NCBI RefSeq assembly: GCF_013618625.1
Contig: NZ_JABRWO010000012.1
Coordinates: 124,001 to 188,000, forward strand
From: Bremerella alba
GTDB lineage: Bacteria > Planctomycetota > Planctomycetia > Pirellulales > Pirellulaceae
Direction of reading: 5' to 3'
DNA length: 64,000 bases
The position numbers and the translations under genes were made by a program. How positions within the stretch are numbered: position 1 is the stretch's first letter; each line of letters opens with the position of its first letter. Below are positions 49,321 through 58,764 of the stretch, one piece after another. The notes beneath the pieces were generated by a model, which was not told where the DNA came from, did no database searches, and was given only the letters and a program-made list of their open reading frames with translations.

Positions 49321-52137
49321 TTACGCGAACAAGCTCTTCGCCAACTCTTCCGCCTTAGCCATTGCCGTAGGAATCTGAGCCGCGTACTTACCACCGGCTT
49401 GCGCCATGTCAGGTCGACCGCCCCCCTTACCGCCAACGAGTGCCGCAGGCTTCTTAACCCAATCGCCTGCCTTTTTGCCGCTATCCACAAGCGTCTTGCT
49501 GAGCCCAGCCACGATGGTGACTTTGCCTTCTTCGGCGGCCGCAAACAGCATCACAGCCGACGATTCGGTGCTCTTGCGAATCTGGTCGATCAGCTGTCGC
49601 ATGAGGTTAGCATTGGCACCTGGGACGTCGGCGACGACGACGCTCACCTTGCCGACCATGGTGGCTTTGGCCAGAAGGTCGTCACCGGAAAGCGTGCCGG
49701 ACTTCTCGCGTTCGGCCAGCTGATGCTTCAGCTTATCGACTTCGTGATAGAGCGTTTCGACTCGTTCGGCTGACTCAAACAGCGGGCTGTTAAGCAGTCG
49801 GGCCGACTCTTTCAGCATCTCTTTGCGGTGGTAGTAATCGACATCGGCGCCGCTGTACGGTTTGACCGCAGTGGGGGCCTTAGGCGTTTTGCCACTGCCG
49901 TTGACTGCTTTCTTCAGGTCGCGAATGTACCCGGTCAGGCTGCGGACCGCTTCAGGAATGCTGGGCACATCGCACTTGAGCGTCTTGGCCATAGTATCTA
50001 GGGAGTGATCGACCTTCTCGCGATACTCTTTCGCCTTTTCGCCGGTCAAAGCGATGATGCGCCGCACGCCGGCCGAGACGCTTTCTTCGCTGATGACTTC
50101 AAACGCTTCGACCTGCCTGGTATCGGTCAGATGCGTCCCGCCGCATAGCTCGCGGCTGAAATCACCCATGGTAACCATACGGACCGGGTCGGGGTATTTC
50201 TCGCCGAACAGCATCATCGCGCCCAGTTCCCGGGCCTTGGCCAGGGGCACCGTTTCCCATTTGACCGTGCCGCCGTCGACAACTTTTTCGTTCACGTCGG
50301 TTTCGATGGTGGTCAGTTGATCGAGGGCGATCGGTTCCATGTTGGTGAAGTCGAAACGCAGGAGGTCGTCTTCCACCTTCGAGCCCTGCTGCTGGGCGTG
50401 CGAACCGAGCGTATTCTGCAGCGCGTGATGCAAAATGTGCGTGGCCGAGTGAGCCCTTTTGATGGCCGCACGTCGGGAGGTATCGACTTCAGCTTTGGCG
50501 GTGCCGTCGGTGGTAATGGCCCCCTTGGTCAGGTAGCCTTCGTGCAGAAAGAGATCGCTATCCTTCTGCGTGTCGGTAACGATGAACTCGAAGTCGTTGG
50601 AATAGATTCGACCGGCGTCGCCGACCTGCCCACCTGATTCTCCGTAGAACGGCGTCTTGTCGAGCACGACGATTAGCTTGTGCTCTGGGCCGGTCGTGTC
50701 GCACTGGTCGACCAAGTGCGATTCTTCATCTCCCTCGTGGGCAGTGACGATTCCCTTGATGGTCACCTCGGTGACTTCGTTTTCGTAGCCGACGAAATCG
50801 GTAGAGCGAACCGAATTCTTGAGCGACTCAATCGGACCGGTTTCGAAAAGCTTGACCTGATCGCCGCCAGATCGCTCGCCGAATTCTTCCATTGCCTTTT
50901 TGTAGCCGACCCAGTCGAAGGTGAAGCCATGTTCGATGGCGACTTGCTCGAACAGTTCTGGCGGGAAGCCGAACGTTTGGTAAAGCTCGGCCGCTTCGTC
51001 CCCGTTGACCACCGTCCGATTGGCCGAACGCATGCCGGCAAAGATTTTGTCGCTACGGGCAATGCCGTCGTCTAAAGAGTGGTGGAAGTTCTCTTCCTCG
51101 CTCTTGATGACGTTTTTCACACGTGTGACGGAGTCTTGTAAATCTGGATACGGTGTCTTCATCATCTCGACGATTTTGTCGACCAGTTGGTAAGCAAACG
51201 CATGATGAATGCCCATCTGGTGACCATCGAGGACCGCACGGCGAAGCAAGCGGCGGATGACGTACTTCTCTTTATTGGCGCCAGGGTAGACATTCTCGTG
51301 GACGGCCATGGTGCAAGCGCGGATATGATCGGTAATGCGGCGCAGGCGGCGGCCTTCGTCGGAATCGGGATTGTACTTCACGCCGCAGATTTCACCTGCC
51401 GCTTCCACGATCGGACGCAGGATATCGATGTGGTAGTTGGTGGTGACGCCTTGCAGGGTGGCGGCGGTTCGCTCAAGCCCCATACCGGTGTCAATGTTCT
51501 TACTGGGGAGCGGTTCGAGGTTATCTGGCGGATCTCCCACGCGATTGAACTGCGTGAAGACGAGATTCCAGATCTCGACCTTCTTGCCATCTTCGGGCGT
51601 GAAATAAATTTCACTACACGGACCGCAGACCCCATCGGGGCCTTGGCTGGGAGCGCTGGCTGGCCAGAAGTTTTCGTCTTCGTCGAGGCGCTCGATACGA
51701 TTGAACGGCAGGCCAATCTTTTCGTGCCAGATGTTGGCCGCTTCGTCGTCATCTTTGTAGACGGTGACGCTCAACTGCTGGGGATTCAGCGCGAGCCATT
51801 TTTTGTCGGTCAGAAATTCCCATGCCCAGTGGATCGCTTCTTCTTTGAAGTAATCGCCGAAGCTGAAATTGCCCATCATCTCGAAGAACGTATGGTGATA
51901 GGCGGTGCGACCGACGTTGTCGATGTCGCCGGTGCGCAGGCACTTCTGGCAGGTCGTGGCCCGGGTAAAATCGAGTTTCACACGACCGAGAAAGTGATCC
52001 TTAAACTGGTTCATCCCCGCCGGAGTGAACAGTACCGAAGGGTCCCACGTGGGAACCAGAACGTCGCTCGGGCAACGTGTGTGTCCTTTGGTCTCGAAAA
52101 AGCTGAGGTACTTTTCGCGTAGTTCGTCGGTTTTCAT
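49321..52137 (-). CDS. alaS: Alanine-tRNA ligase
   Basis: A 938-residue class II synthetase that charges tRNA-Ala and edits mischarged Ser and Gly. Domains in order: aminoacylation (motif 1 near RATTCQKCLRTGDIDNVGRTAYHHTFFEMMGNFSFGDYFK, about residues 58-97), tRNA-recognition helices, the editing domain with the zinc-binding HSATHILHHAL near 565 and CGGTHL near 665, and the C-Ala/DHHA1 domain at the end (GGKGGGRPDMAQAGGK). The length exceeds the 876 of Escherichia coli because of a Lys/Pro-rich linker before the C-terminal domain. One arm of a dispersed repeat lies eight bases upstream of the ATG. Confidence 0.97.
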   Translation of the reverse strand: MKTDELREKYLSFFETKGHTRCPSDVLVPTWDPSVLFTPAGMNQFKDHFLGRVKLDFTRATTCQKCLRTGDIDNVGRTAYHHTFFEMMGNFSFGDYFKEEAIHWAWEFLTDKKWLALNPQQLSVTVYKDDDEAANIWHEKIGLPFNRIERLDEDENFWPASAPSQGPDGVCGPCSEIYFTPEDGKKVEIWNLVFTQFNRVGDPPDNLEPLPSKNIDTGMGLERTAATLQGVTTNYHIDILRPIVEAAGEICGVKYNPDSDEGRRLRRITDHIRACTMAVHENVYPGANKEKYVIRRLLRRAVLDGHQMGIHHAFAYQLVDKIVEMMKTPYPDLQDSVTRVKNVIKSEEENFHHSLDDGIARSDKIFAGMRSANRTVVNGDEAAELYQTFGFPPELFEQVAIEHGFTFDWVGYKKAMEEFGERSGGDQVKLFETGPIESLKNSVRSTDFVGYENEVTEVTIKGIVTAHEGDEESHLVDQCDTTGPEHKLIVVLDKTPFYGESGGQVGDAGRIYSNDFEFIVTDTQKDSDLFLHEGYLTKGAITTDGTAKAEVDTSRRAAIKRAHSATHILHHALQNTLGSHAQQQGSKVEDDLLRFDFTNMEPIALDQLTTIETDVNEKVVDGGTVKWETVPLAKARELGAMMLFGEKYPDPVRMVTMGDFSRELCGGTHLTDTRQVEAFEVISEESVSAGVRRIIALTGEKAKEYREKVDHSLDTMAKTLKCDVPSIPEAVRSLTGYIRDLKKAVNGSGKTPKAPTAVKPYSGADVDYYHRKEMLKESARLLNSPLFESAERVETLYHEVDKLKHQLAEREKSGTLSGDDLLAKATMVGKVSVVVADVPGANANLMRQLIDQIRKSTESSAVMLFAAAEEGKVTIVAGLSKTLVDSGKKAGDWVKKPAALVGGKGGGRPDMAQAGGKYAAQIPTAMAKAEELAKSLFA

Positions 52138-52145
52138 TGGGAAAC

Positions 52146-52176
52146 TAGTTTTCAGTGTTCAGTTTTTAGTGTTTCG
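52146..52176. repeat. Dispersed TTCAGTTTTCAG element next to alaS
   Basis: TAGTTTTCAGTGTTCAG then TTTTTAGTGTTTCGG, a slightly diverged copy, beginning nine bases upstream of the alaS ATG. As at ribH, the element lies where a ribosome-binding site would be. Confidence 0.65.
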
Positions 52177-52296
52177 GCAGAAAGCGAGAGCCACTGCTTC
52201 TTCCCCAATCATTGGGACACAAGTCCTTCATGATAAGTTCTTTGCCAATTTGGGCAAAGGTGACTGGTTCGCTCTAAAATAGGGGTCTCGCAAGAA

Positions 52297-52339
52297 CCAA
52301 AACAAGGCCGGCCGCCCCCTGTGCTGGGGCAGCCGACCT
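52297..52339 (-). terminator. Intrinsic terminator of recA
   Basis: AGGCCGGC (52305-52312) pairs with GCCGACCT (52332-52339) with one G-U, extended by CGCCCC/GGGGC; the leftward transcript then reads TTGTTTTGGTT. It lies about 180 bases past the recA stop, a long but possible trailer. Confidence 0.7.
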
Positions 52340-52521
52340 CAGAACCCTGTTTTAGTAACGCAAAGATACGATGAAGGCAAATCCCGGGGAGGAATTTTGC
52401 CCGATCTACTTGCGTAGAGTGCGAGGAGCGAATCGGATCATCGAAATGGTTAGTCAAGTCGTAAAGACGGCCCCGCTGCAAGGACCGCGTAGGAAACCTG
52501 CCCGAGAGGGCGGGTCGTCTG

Positions 52522-53661
52522 TTACAAATCTTCTTCGGGTGGCATCTCGCCGTCGTCTTCCGCGTCGGGGACCGGGACCACCATCGGTTCGATCTCCGCC
52601 AGCACTTTTTGCTTGATTTCCTCGGTAAGTTCTGGATTCTCGACCAGGAAGACCCGGGCCTTTTCCTTACCTTGGCCCAATTGAATGTCGCCATAACGGA
52701 ACCAAGCCCCGCTACGAGCGACCACTTTGTGGGTAATCCCCAGATCTAGTACGTCCCCTTCATAGCTGATGCCGTCTTTGTGCATCATGTCGAACTCGGC
52801 GATGCGAAACGGCGGGGCGACCTTGTTTTTGACGATCTTCGTACGAACGCGCTGCCCGACCACATCTTCGCCGTCCTTCAGCTGTCCGATGCGGCGAACA
52901 TCGATTCGACACGACGAATAAAACTTCAAGGCCCGGCCACCAGGGGTCGTTTCAGGGCTGCCGAACATCACGCCGACCTTCTCGCGGATCTGGTTGATGA
53001 AGACCACGCAGGTCTTTGATTTGGCGATCGCTCCGGTCAGCTTACGCATCGACTGACTCATTAAACGGGCCTGAAGGCCGACATGTGAGTCACCGATTTC
53101 ACCGTTGAGTTCCGCCTTAGGAACCAACGCTGCGACCGAGTCGACCACGATGATATCCACAGCGTTCGATTTGACGAGCATCTCGGTGATTTGCATTGCT
53201 TCTTCACCGCTCGATGGCTGGCTTACCAGCAGGGTTTCCAGTTGAACGCCCAGCTTCTTGGCCCAACTTGGGTCGAGTGCGTGTTCGGCGTCAACAAACG
53301 CGGCAATTCCGCCCATTTTTTGGGCTTGGGCAACCGCGTGCAGGGCAAGCGTCGTTTTACCGCTGGATTCTGGGCCGAACATTTCAATAATTCGACCGCG
53401 TGGAATTCCTTTGCCACCGAGGGCCAAGTCGAACGAAAGCGATCCAGTCGGGATCCCTTCGATCACCTTATGATTGTTGCCCAGGGGCATGATGGCCCCC
53501 TCACCAAACGACTTTTCGATTTGCGCGAGGGTCGTTTTCAGGGTGTTATTCCCGGCAAACACGTCCTTCTTGGCGTCCGCTCCCTTGGAAGCGGTGTCCT
53601 TTCCGGACGACTTTCTTTTGGCTGCCATTTTACCGTTGCTCTTGGTTGCGACCGTGACCAT
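52522..53661 (-). CDS. recA: Recombinase RecA
   Basis: A 379-residue DNA strand-exchange protein for homologous repair, also the co-protease for SOS control. An N-terminal Lys/Ser-rich extension of about 30 residues precedes the normal start. Walker A GPESSGKT is at 96-103; [19 protein letters not shown], the L2 loop region [29 protein letters not shown] and the C-terminal acidic tail ([14 protein letters not shown]) are intact. The extension could come from a start chosen too early, but GAGCCC-AGGAG context upstream of the first ATG (AAAGGAGCCC) supports it. A perfect palindrome overlies the likely promoter. Confidence 0.97.
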   Translation of the reverse strand: MVTVATKSNGKMAAKRKSSGKDTASKGADAKKDVFAGNNTLKTTLAQIEKSFGEGAIMPLGNNHKVIEGIPTGSLSFDLALGGKGIPRGRIIEMFGPESSGKTTLALHAVAQAQKMGGIAAFVDAEHALDPSWAKKLGVQLETLLVSQPSSGEEAMQITEMLVKSNAVDIIVVDSVAALVPKAELNGEIGDSHVGLQARLMSQSMRKLTGAIAKSKTCVVFINQIREKVGVMFGSPETTPGGRALKFYSSCRIDVRRIGQLKDGEDVVGQRVRTKIVKNKVAPPFRIAEFDMMHKDGISYEGDVLDLGITHKVVARSGAWFRYGDIQLGQGKEKARVFLVENPELTEEIKQKVLAEIEPMVVPVPDAEDDGEMPPEEDL

Positions 53662-53734
53662 TTCTCAGGGCTCCTTTATGGGGAAAGACTGCAGGTACTG
53701 CAAGCGGCCTGCAAGCCTAAGTGCACAGATGAAC

Positions 53735-53762
53735 AGTGTACAAATTTGCATCGTCGATGCAA
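53735..53762 (-). promoter_or_regulatory. recA promoter overlapped by a 17-base palindrome
   Basis: Read leftward: TTGCAT (53762-53757), 16-base spacer, TACACT (53740-53735). The perfect inverted repeat TTGCATCG-A-CGATGCAA (53762-53746) covers the -35 box and half the spacer, the position expected for a repressor such as a LexA-type protein. Transcription would start about 65 bases before the recA ATG. A looser GTACAC...GTGCAC pair follows at 53741-53721 over the -10 box. Confidence 0.5.
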
Positions 53763-53926
53763 TCTTGTTTCTGTGTTGTTTCTAGAAATAATGATCGGTG
53801 AAGCCCCTGACACGTTAGGTCCAGGGCCGGAAAAAAAACTCCAAACGACCGACAAATATGCGTAACACCTGCCACAGAAATGTGTTACGACTTGGGACAC
53901 GTAGCTATACAAGGTAAGCGGGACAC

Positions 53927-54499
53927 TTAACCAAGCGTGCCGCGTCCGATCAGAGTAAATTTGGGACCGGTGCGGTCCAGCTTGCTGGCAAAGATACAAA
54001 CTTCTTTCACGTGGCACTGACCTATCGACAATTGGGCGTTTTCAGCCAGCAGTGCCTGGAGATCGTCGATTTTACCGCCTACGCGCTTGAGCCGCCCAAG
54101 CGTGAGATGAGGGTGATACTTTTTGCGAGAATCAGGCGGGAATCCGATCGCTGCCAGATTCTCAGTCAGATCTTCCTGAAGCGAAATCAGCTGCTCGGCC
54201 CCCGTGCTGGCACCAACCCAGAGTGTGCGAGGATTGTCGACGTCGGGAAATGCTCCGGTACCGAACATCTCGAGTTCGAAGGGCGCATGCTCGGCTGCGA
54301 TCTCAATGGTTTTCCTCGAGATATCGACCACGTCTTGGCCAGTAACATCGCCCAAAAAATTGGTCGTGATATGTAAGTTTTCTGACTCGACCCACTTCAC
54401 ATCCGTCTCAGCGGCCGAGAGCTTTTTCATCAGCTTCTCGGCCCGGCGACGGACATCCGAGGAAATTCGCACGGCCAGAAAACAGCGAGTCGCTTCCAT
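53927..54499 (-). CDS. thpR: RNA 2',3'-cyclic phosphodiesterase
   Basis: A 190-residue 2H phosphoesterase of the LigT/ThpR family, which opens 2',3'-cyclic phosphates on RNA ends. Both HxT/S motifs are present: HITTNFLG (about residues 42-49) and HPHLTLGRL (about residues 132-140). The start is taken at 54499 so the protein opens with MEATRCFLAVRIS, the usual beginning, without an unsupported 27-residue leader. It follows the PfkB kinase gene by 31 bases on the same strand and is probably co-transcribed with it. Confidence 0.92.
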   Translation of the reverse strand: MEATRCFLAVRISSDVRRRAEKLMKKLSAAETDVKWVESENLHITTNFLGDVTGQDVVDISRKTIEIAAEHAPFELEMFGTGAFPDVDNPRTLWVGASTGAEQLISLQEDLTENLAAIGFPPDSRKKYHPHLTLGRLKRVGGKIDDLQALLAENAQLSIGQCHVKEVCIFASKLDRTGPKFTLIGRGTLG

Positions 54500-54530
54500 C
54501 AAGCAGTACGCCTTCGGAGTAGTAGAAGAG

Positions 54531-55433
54531 TTAGAACGTAAGCATCTGACGATATTGGGCGAAACGACCGTCGATTTCATCGCGGCTTGTGCCCTGCAAG
54601 CGATCCATGCTGAAGTCTTCGACGATGAAGCTGGCCACGACGGTTCCGTAAGCCATGGCTTCCTTGAGGGTCTTCGGATCGAAGTCGTTCTGTTCGGCCA
54701 GGTAACCCATCATGCCGCCGGCGAAGCTGTCGCCGGCACCGGTCGGATCGACCACTTGCGGCGTTGGGAAGGCAGGCATCACGTAGGTTTCTTTTTCCGA
54801 GAAGAACATCGCACCATGCTCTCCCTTCTTCAAAACCACGAATTTTGGCCCCATTTCCAAAACCTTCTGGCCGGCTTTGACTAGGTTTTCTTCCTGGGTC
54901 AAGAGTTTGGCTTCGCTGTCGTTAAGGACCAGGCCGTCGATACGGCTGAGCAACTTCATGAGTTCGTCGCGTTCGATCTCGATCCACAAGTCCATCGTAT
55001 CGGCCACTACCAGACGCGGGCCAGTCATTTGATCGAGCACCTTCAACTGGGTTGCCGGCGCGCCATTGGCCAGAAACACGAATGGGCAGCGGGTCGCTTC
55101 CTCGGAAAGGGTCGGGCTGAAGTTCTCCAGCACGTTCAGATGAACTTCTAACGTATCACGGTCATTCATATTGTCGTGATACTTGCCGGTCCAGCGGAAG
55201 GTCTTGCCCCCCTTTTCGACTTCGATGCCGGTCGTATCGATGCCACGCTCCGAGAAAAGCTTGGTATGCTCTTCTTGCCAGTCTTCGCCCACGACCCCCA
55301 CCATGCGGACGCCGCTGAAAAAGCTGGCGGCATAGGAAAAGTGGGTTGCCGATCCGCCGATGATGTTTTCGCGAACTTCAGTGGGCGTATGAATCGAATC
55401 GATGGCGATGGAACCGACGACCAAAAGTGACAT
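54531..55433 (-). CDS. PfkB-family carbohydrate kinase
   Basis: A 300-residue ribokinase-like sugar or nucleoside kinase. The start MSLLVVGSIAIDSI, the substrate-binding GGSATHFSYAASFF and the signature DPTGAGDSFAGG (229-240), with catalytic Asp235, are intact, as is the nucleotide-binding NDSEAKLL block. The exact substrate is open; I recall homologues in this phylum annotated simply as PfkB kinase, and FSMDRLQGTSRDEIDGRFAQYR at the end is characteristic of that group. It heads a small operon with thpR. Confidence 0.9.
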   Translation of the reverse strand: MSLLVVGSIAIDSIHTPTEVRENIIGGSATHFSYAASFFSGVRMVGVVGEDWQEEHTKLFSERGIDTTGIEVEKGGKTFRWTGKYHDNMNDRDTLEVHLNVLENFSPTLSEEATRCPFVFLANGAPATQLKVLDQMTGPRLVVADTMDLWIEIERDELMKLLSRIDGLVLNDSEAKLLTQEENLVKAGQKVLEMGPKFVVLKKGEHGAMFFSEKETYVMPAFPTPQVVDPTGAGDSFAGGMMGYLAEQNDFDPKTLKEAMAYGTVVASFIVEDFSMDRLQGTSRDEIDGRFAQYRQMLTF

Positions 55434-55604
55434 GGGGGCGTCTTTCGTTTTAGCGTGAGCAGTGGAAAATCATTTTCAACCGATGCGATGTTCCGACCCA
55501 ACGATGGGAAGTTCTCCCTGTCTGGGCCATAATGAACCTCGCAAACGCCCCATTATCGGGGAATTCGCTTCGACTGCAACGTACCGCATGAAACCAAATC
55601 GGCA

Positions 55605-58600
55605 TTGTGGTCATTTTCTTGTGGCGTCCTGAACCCCTTCATATTCGCTCGATTGCCTCGAAAGGTCGGAAAATTGCCTTTTCGCTCTGCCCTGCTCTGC
55701 GTGTTAATTTCCGCCTGCGTTTTCTATTCGTTCGCTTATGGTGACGAAGAAAAGCGGTTTGTGGCTCTGCTGGAAGATGGCCGAGTGGTAGAAGACGACG
55801 TCCTACGCAACTGGTATTCCGGCAATGCGATGCCGCAGTTGGCTGGGCAAAGCTTGATCAACGGGGGTAATCCCATGCGGTGGATGGTGGACCGCTCGTT
55901 GGGTCCTGCCGAGATGCCCAACGCCTACATCGAGCTTTTCTCAGGGGATCGCATTCCAGGGCATCCCGATGCCTATGCGGCCGAAGGGGTCGAATATCAG
56001 GCCGACGTGCCTGAGCATTTTCTGATTACACCCAGCTTTCCGTTTCGCCGGTCGACCAACTCGCGTTACCGCTCTGATATACGAGTCCGTCGCGACTTCG
56101 TGCGGAAGATCGTCTGGGAACAGTTGCCTGCGTTGATCGATCGCCATGTTCCAGCGACGGTCTTTTTGAAAAACGGGCGTGAGATCACCTTCCGCGCAAT
56201 TCGCTTCTCGGAAGCAGGCATTCACCTACTGGTCGAACGCGAGCGAATGTCGTTCGGCTTTCATGAAATTGCCGAACTACACCTGGAAGTAGAATCCCCC
56301 TGGCAGTCTCATTTGCGTGAACTGGCGATCCTCTTCCCCGGTGGCAAGGTCGCTCCGGCCGATCAGCAGAGATTGGTGCAATGGGAAACCTCGGACGGCC
56401 TGGTTGCCACCACTAGCGTGCAGCGTATCGATGCCGATTCGCGGGGAGACAACAACAACTCCGATCGTTGGGCGCATGGTATTCAGCCGGCCTGGTCGAT
56501 CGATCCGATCTGGGTCGAGTGCCGCTCGACCTGGATGCGGAGAAGCTGGGCTTTCGACGAAATGCCCCTATTTCGCTTGCCATATCACGAGAGCCGCGAT
56601 GGGGCCATGTTTTCCCGTAACGGTTTCTCAGCCCGCATCAACCGAGGGATTTTGGCAGGTACCGCCAAGAGTGGCGATCGCATCAGCGGGTGGAGTTTGG
56701 GTGTGATGGCCCCCAGCCGTTTGAGTTTTGCCTTGCCGCCGATTGCCACTGGGTTTCGCACTTCCGTTGGGATCGATCAGGCCGCGCATGACCGGGGCTG
56801 TATTGTCGGTCGCGTTTTCGTCTCGTGGGAGAGTTCTCCGAAGTTTGAATCCAAATCGATTGTCGGTTCTGAAAAAACGACCGAAGGGGGTAATATCCAT
56901 TGGAATAGCTTGCCTGGCGACGGGCAACTGATTTTGGAAGTGGACATGGCCCATCAAGATCGTCCCGAAGGTGCCGATCCGTTCGACATCCGCGACATGG
57001 TCAACTGGATTGAACCGCGTGTCCTTCTCGATCACCAGAAACTGCGCGAGGCCATCGACGAGCAAACGCCGGAGACGATCTTGGCCTGGAGCGGATGGCA
57101 ACTCACATCGGACATTGCCAAGCTGCGTTTCCATACAACCCGCCGCCGTGTGGAATATCCCTTCGAAGCACCCTCGTGGCGGACCACCGTTGTCGCAAAG
57201 GACGAACCGCTGCGGTTGACGACAACCAAGAGGATCGCTCCTGAAACATCCTATCTGGAAATCAACGCAGCCAAGTTCGACGGAGGGGATGAGCCGAATA
57301 TTGAAGTTCGTATCAACGACATTCCGGTTCTTTCGGAACCTCTCAAAAACGTTAATACGCACGATCATGTGAACACTCCGGCACCCTATTTAGTCGATTT
57401 GACTCCCTTCGCCGGGCATGAAGTTACGCTCGAAGTCTCGCAAACGCCAGGGCCAGACAATATCGCCGTGGATTGGCGTGGGATTCACTTTCTGTCAGAG
57501 CCATCGTTTCTGATGCCGGTGTTGGATGCTCCCTCCGAAAAACAAGTTGACAGCTTGTTAACGATCGCTGGACAGCCGGCCGGTGCGATCTGGAGGAACG
57601 ATATTCGCTTGGTCAGCCGACCGGCCCTCGAGATCAACGATGGGCCATGGGTGCAGATTGCCAGTTTCGATCGTCCGATCGAGATTCGCGAACGCCCGCT
57701 GCCGGGTCAGTATCGGCAGTTGCGGTTCGCCTTTGAAAAACAGGGGGATGGCTATGTCCAGATTCGCCTGCTTCATGATCGTGATACCGAGTCACCGGCC
57801 ATCTATTCGGTTGGGACAAGCAAAGCGGACCAAGGAGTCATCAAGCTAGACCCGAAGAAGATTAAGGAAAATGACTGGCACCAAGTCGGACCAGATATCT
57901 TCTCCAATTTTCGCGAACTCAACATCACCGGTATTGCGATTCAATCGGTCGGAGAAAGTAAATCAACGTGGGATCATTTTGTTTTTTCCAGCAGCGCCAG
58001 GCACTACGATCAATTGGCCTCCATCTCTCCGCTCAACAACAACTGGGACGACTGGCAAAAGCGATCAGAAGAGGTACTACCGCAACTTCGCAAAGCGCTG
58101 GTACAGGTCGATCGGCCCCAAAAACCCGGTCGTCCGGCAATTATGATTGACCAAGGCCAAGGCATCTTCGCCATGCTCGGAGATGACGATTGGAAACGGG
58201 GCAATCAGGTCACAATTACGCGAGATGACGGTAAAAAGTTCCCTGCCAAATGCCTGGGGATGGATGAAGAGTCGCAACTGGGGCTGATTCGAATTGAGAA
58301 TATTGAGCAAGATGGACAATGGACCCAGATCAATCTGGCCGGCAACGATAAGTTCGATCGTCGGTTTGCCTACATGCTGGCTCAGCAAGATTCCGAGCCA
58401 GAGTTGATTGCTTGGGATATCTGCCGACCGATTACTTTCACAAACGCTATTGAGATCCTTTCCGGATCCCCCTCCATAGACTTCTCGATCGGTGCAATCG
58501 CAATCGATCGAAATCATCAGGTCGCCGGATTCGTACGCGGCAAATGCCCTAATGGGGAGCCAATTCTTACCATCGCCCATCCGCTTACGCAGAAGCGTGC

Positions 58601-58619
58601 CACCCTTAAGGGCGATTAA
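55605..58619 (+). CDS. Giant secreted NPCBM-domain protein with a degenerate HtrA-like tail
   Basis: A 1004-residue exported protein; the hydrophobic signal segment lies at about residues 26-45 (SALLCVLISACVFYSFAYG). Parts in order: an N-terminal region with GREITFRAIRFSEAGIHLLVERERMSFGFHEIAELHLE (about 170-215), an NPCBM-like carbohydrate-binding domain (about 375-480: TGFRTSVGIDQAAHDRGCIVGRVFVSW to MVNWIEPRVLLD), a second sugar-binding-like sandwich (about 500-640) and a tail (about 848-985) that resembles an HtrA/trypsin-like fold: GQGIFAMLGDDDWKRGNQVTITRDDGKKFPAKCLGMDEESQLGLIRIE. Its catalytic His, Asp and Ser positions look lost. The start codon TTG at 55605 is uncertain; TTG at 55674 is an alternative. 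Confidence 0.8.
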   Translation: MWSFSCGVLNPFIFARLPRKVGKLPFRSALLCVLISACVFYSFAYGDEEKRFVALLEDGRVVEDDVLRNWYSGNAMPQLAGQSLINGGNPMRWMVDRSLGPAEMPNAYIELFSGDRIPGHPDAYAAEGVEYQADVPEHFLITPSFPFRRSTNSRYRSDIRVRRDFVRKIVWEQLPALIDRHVPATVFLKNGREITFRAIRFSEAGIHLLVERERMSFGFHEIAELHLEVESPWQSHLRELAILFPGGKVAPADQQRLVQWETSDGLVATTSVQRIDADSRGDNNNSDRWAHGIQPAWSIDPIWVECRSTWMRRSWAFDEMPLFRLPYHESRDGAMFSRNGFSARINRGILAGTAKSGDRISGWSLGVMAPSRLSFALPPIATGFRTSVGIDQAAHDRGCIVGRVFVSWESSPKFESKSIVGSEKTTEGGNIHWNSLPGDGQLILEVDMAHQDRPEGADPFDIRDMVNWIEPRVLLDHQKLREAIDEQTPETILAWSGWQLTSDIAKLRFHTTRRRVEYPFEAPSWRTTVVAKDEPLRLTTTKRIAPETSYLEINAAKFDGGDEPNIEVRINDIPVLSEPLKNVNTHDHVNTPAPYLVDLTPFAGHEVTLEVSQTPGPDNIAVDWRGIHFLSEPSFLMPVLDAPSEKQVDSLLTIAGQPAGAIWRNDIRLVSRPALEINDGPWVQIASFDRPIEIRERPLPGQYRQLRFAFEKQGDGYVQIRLLHDRDTESPAIYSVGTSKADQGVIKLDPKKIKENDWHQVGPDIFSNFRELNITGIAIQSVGESKSTWDHFVFSSSARHYDQLASISPLNNNWDDWQKRSEEVLPQLRKALVQVDRPQKPGRPAIMIDQGQGIFAMLGDDDWKRGNQVTITRDDGKKFPAKCLGMDEESQLGLIRIENIEQDGQWTQINLAGNDKFDRRFAYMLAQQDSEPELIAWDICRPITFTNAIEILSGSPSIDFSIGAIAIDRNHQVAGFVRGKCPNGEPILTIAHPLTQKRATLKGD

Positions 58620-58764
58620 CAAACTCATTTCTTTTAAATATATTTACAGCATATTACTTACCGCAAGACTCTTTATCCTTCCCGTCCAATTCGCAGGAAC
58701 GCGGAGTCATTGGCGGTGCTGCGTAGCTATTCTTATCATCTCTCCATTCTTATTGGGAATCCCC

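Larger units (their letters stand above)
52138..52521. other. Intergenic region between recA and alaS
   Basis: In 384 bases between two leftward genes there is a dispersed repeat copy next to alaS (52146-52176) and the recA terminator (52297-52339). The remainder, which must include the alaS promoter, shows no convincing -35/-10 pair or leader structure. No gene was recognised. Confidence 0.5.
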
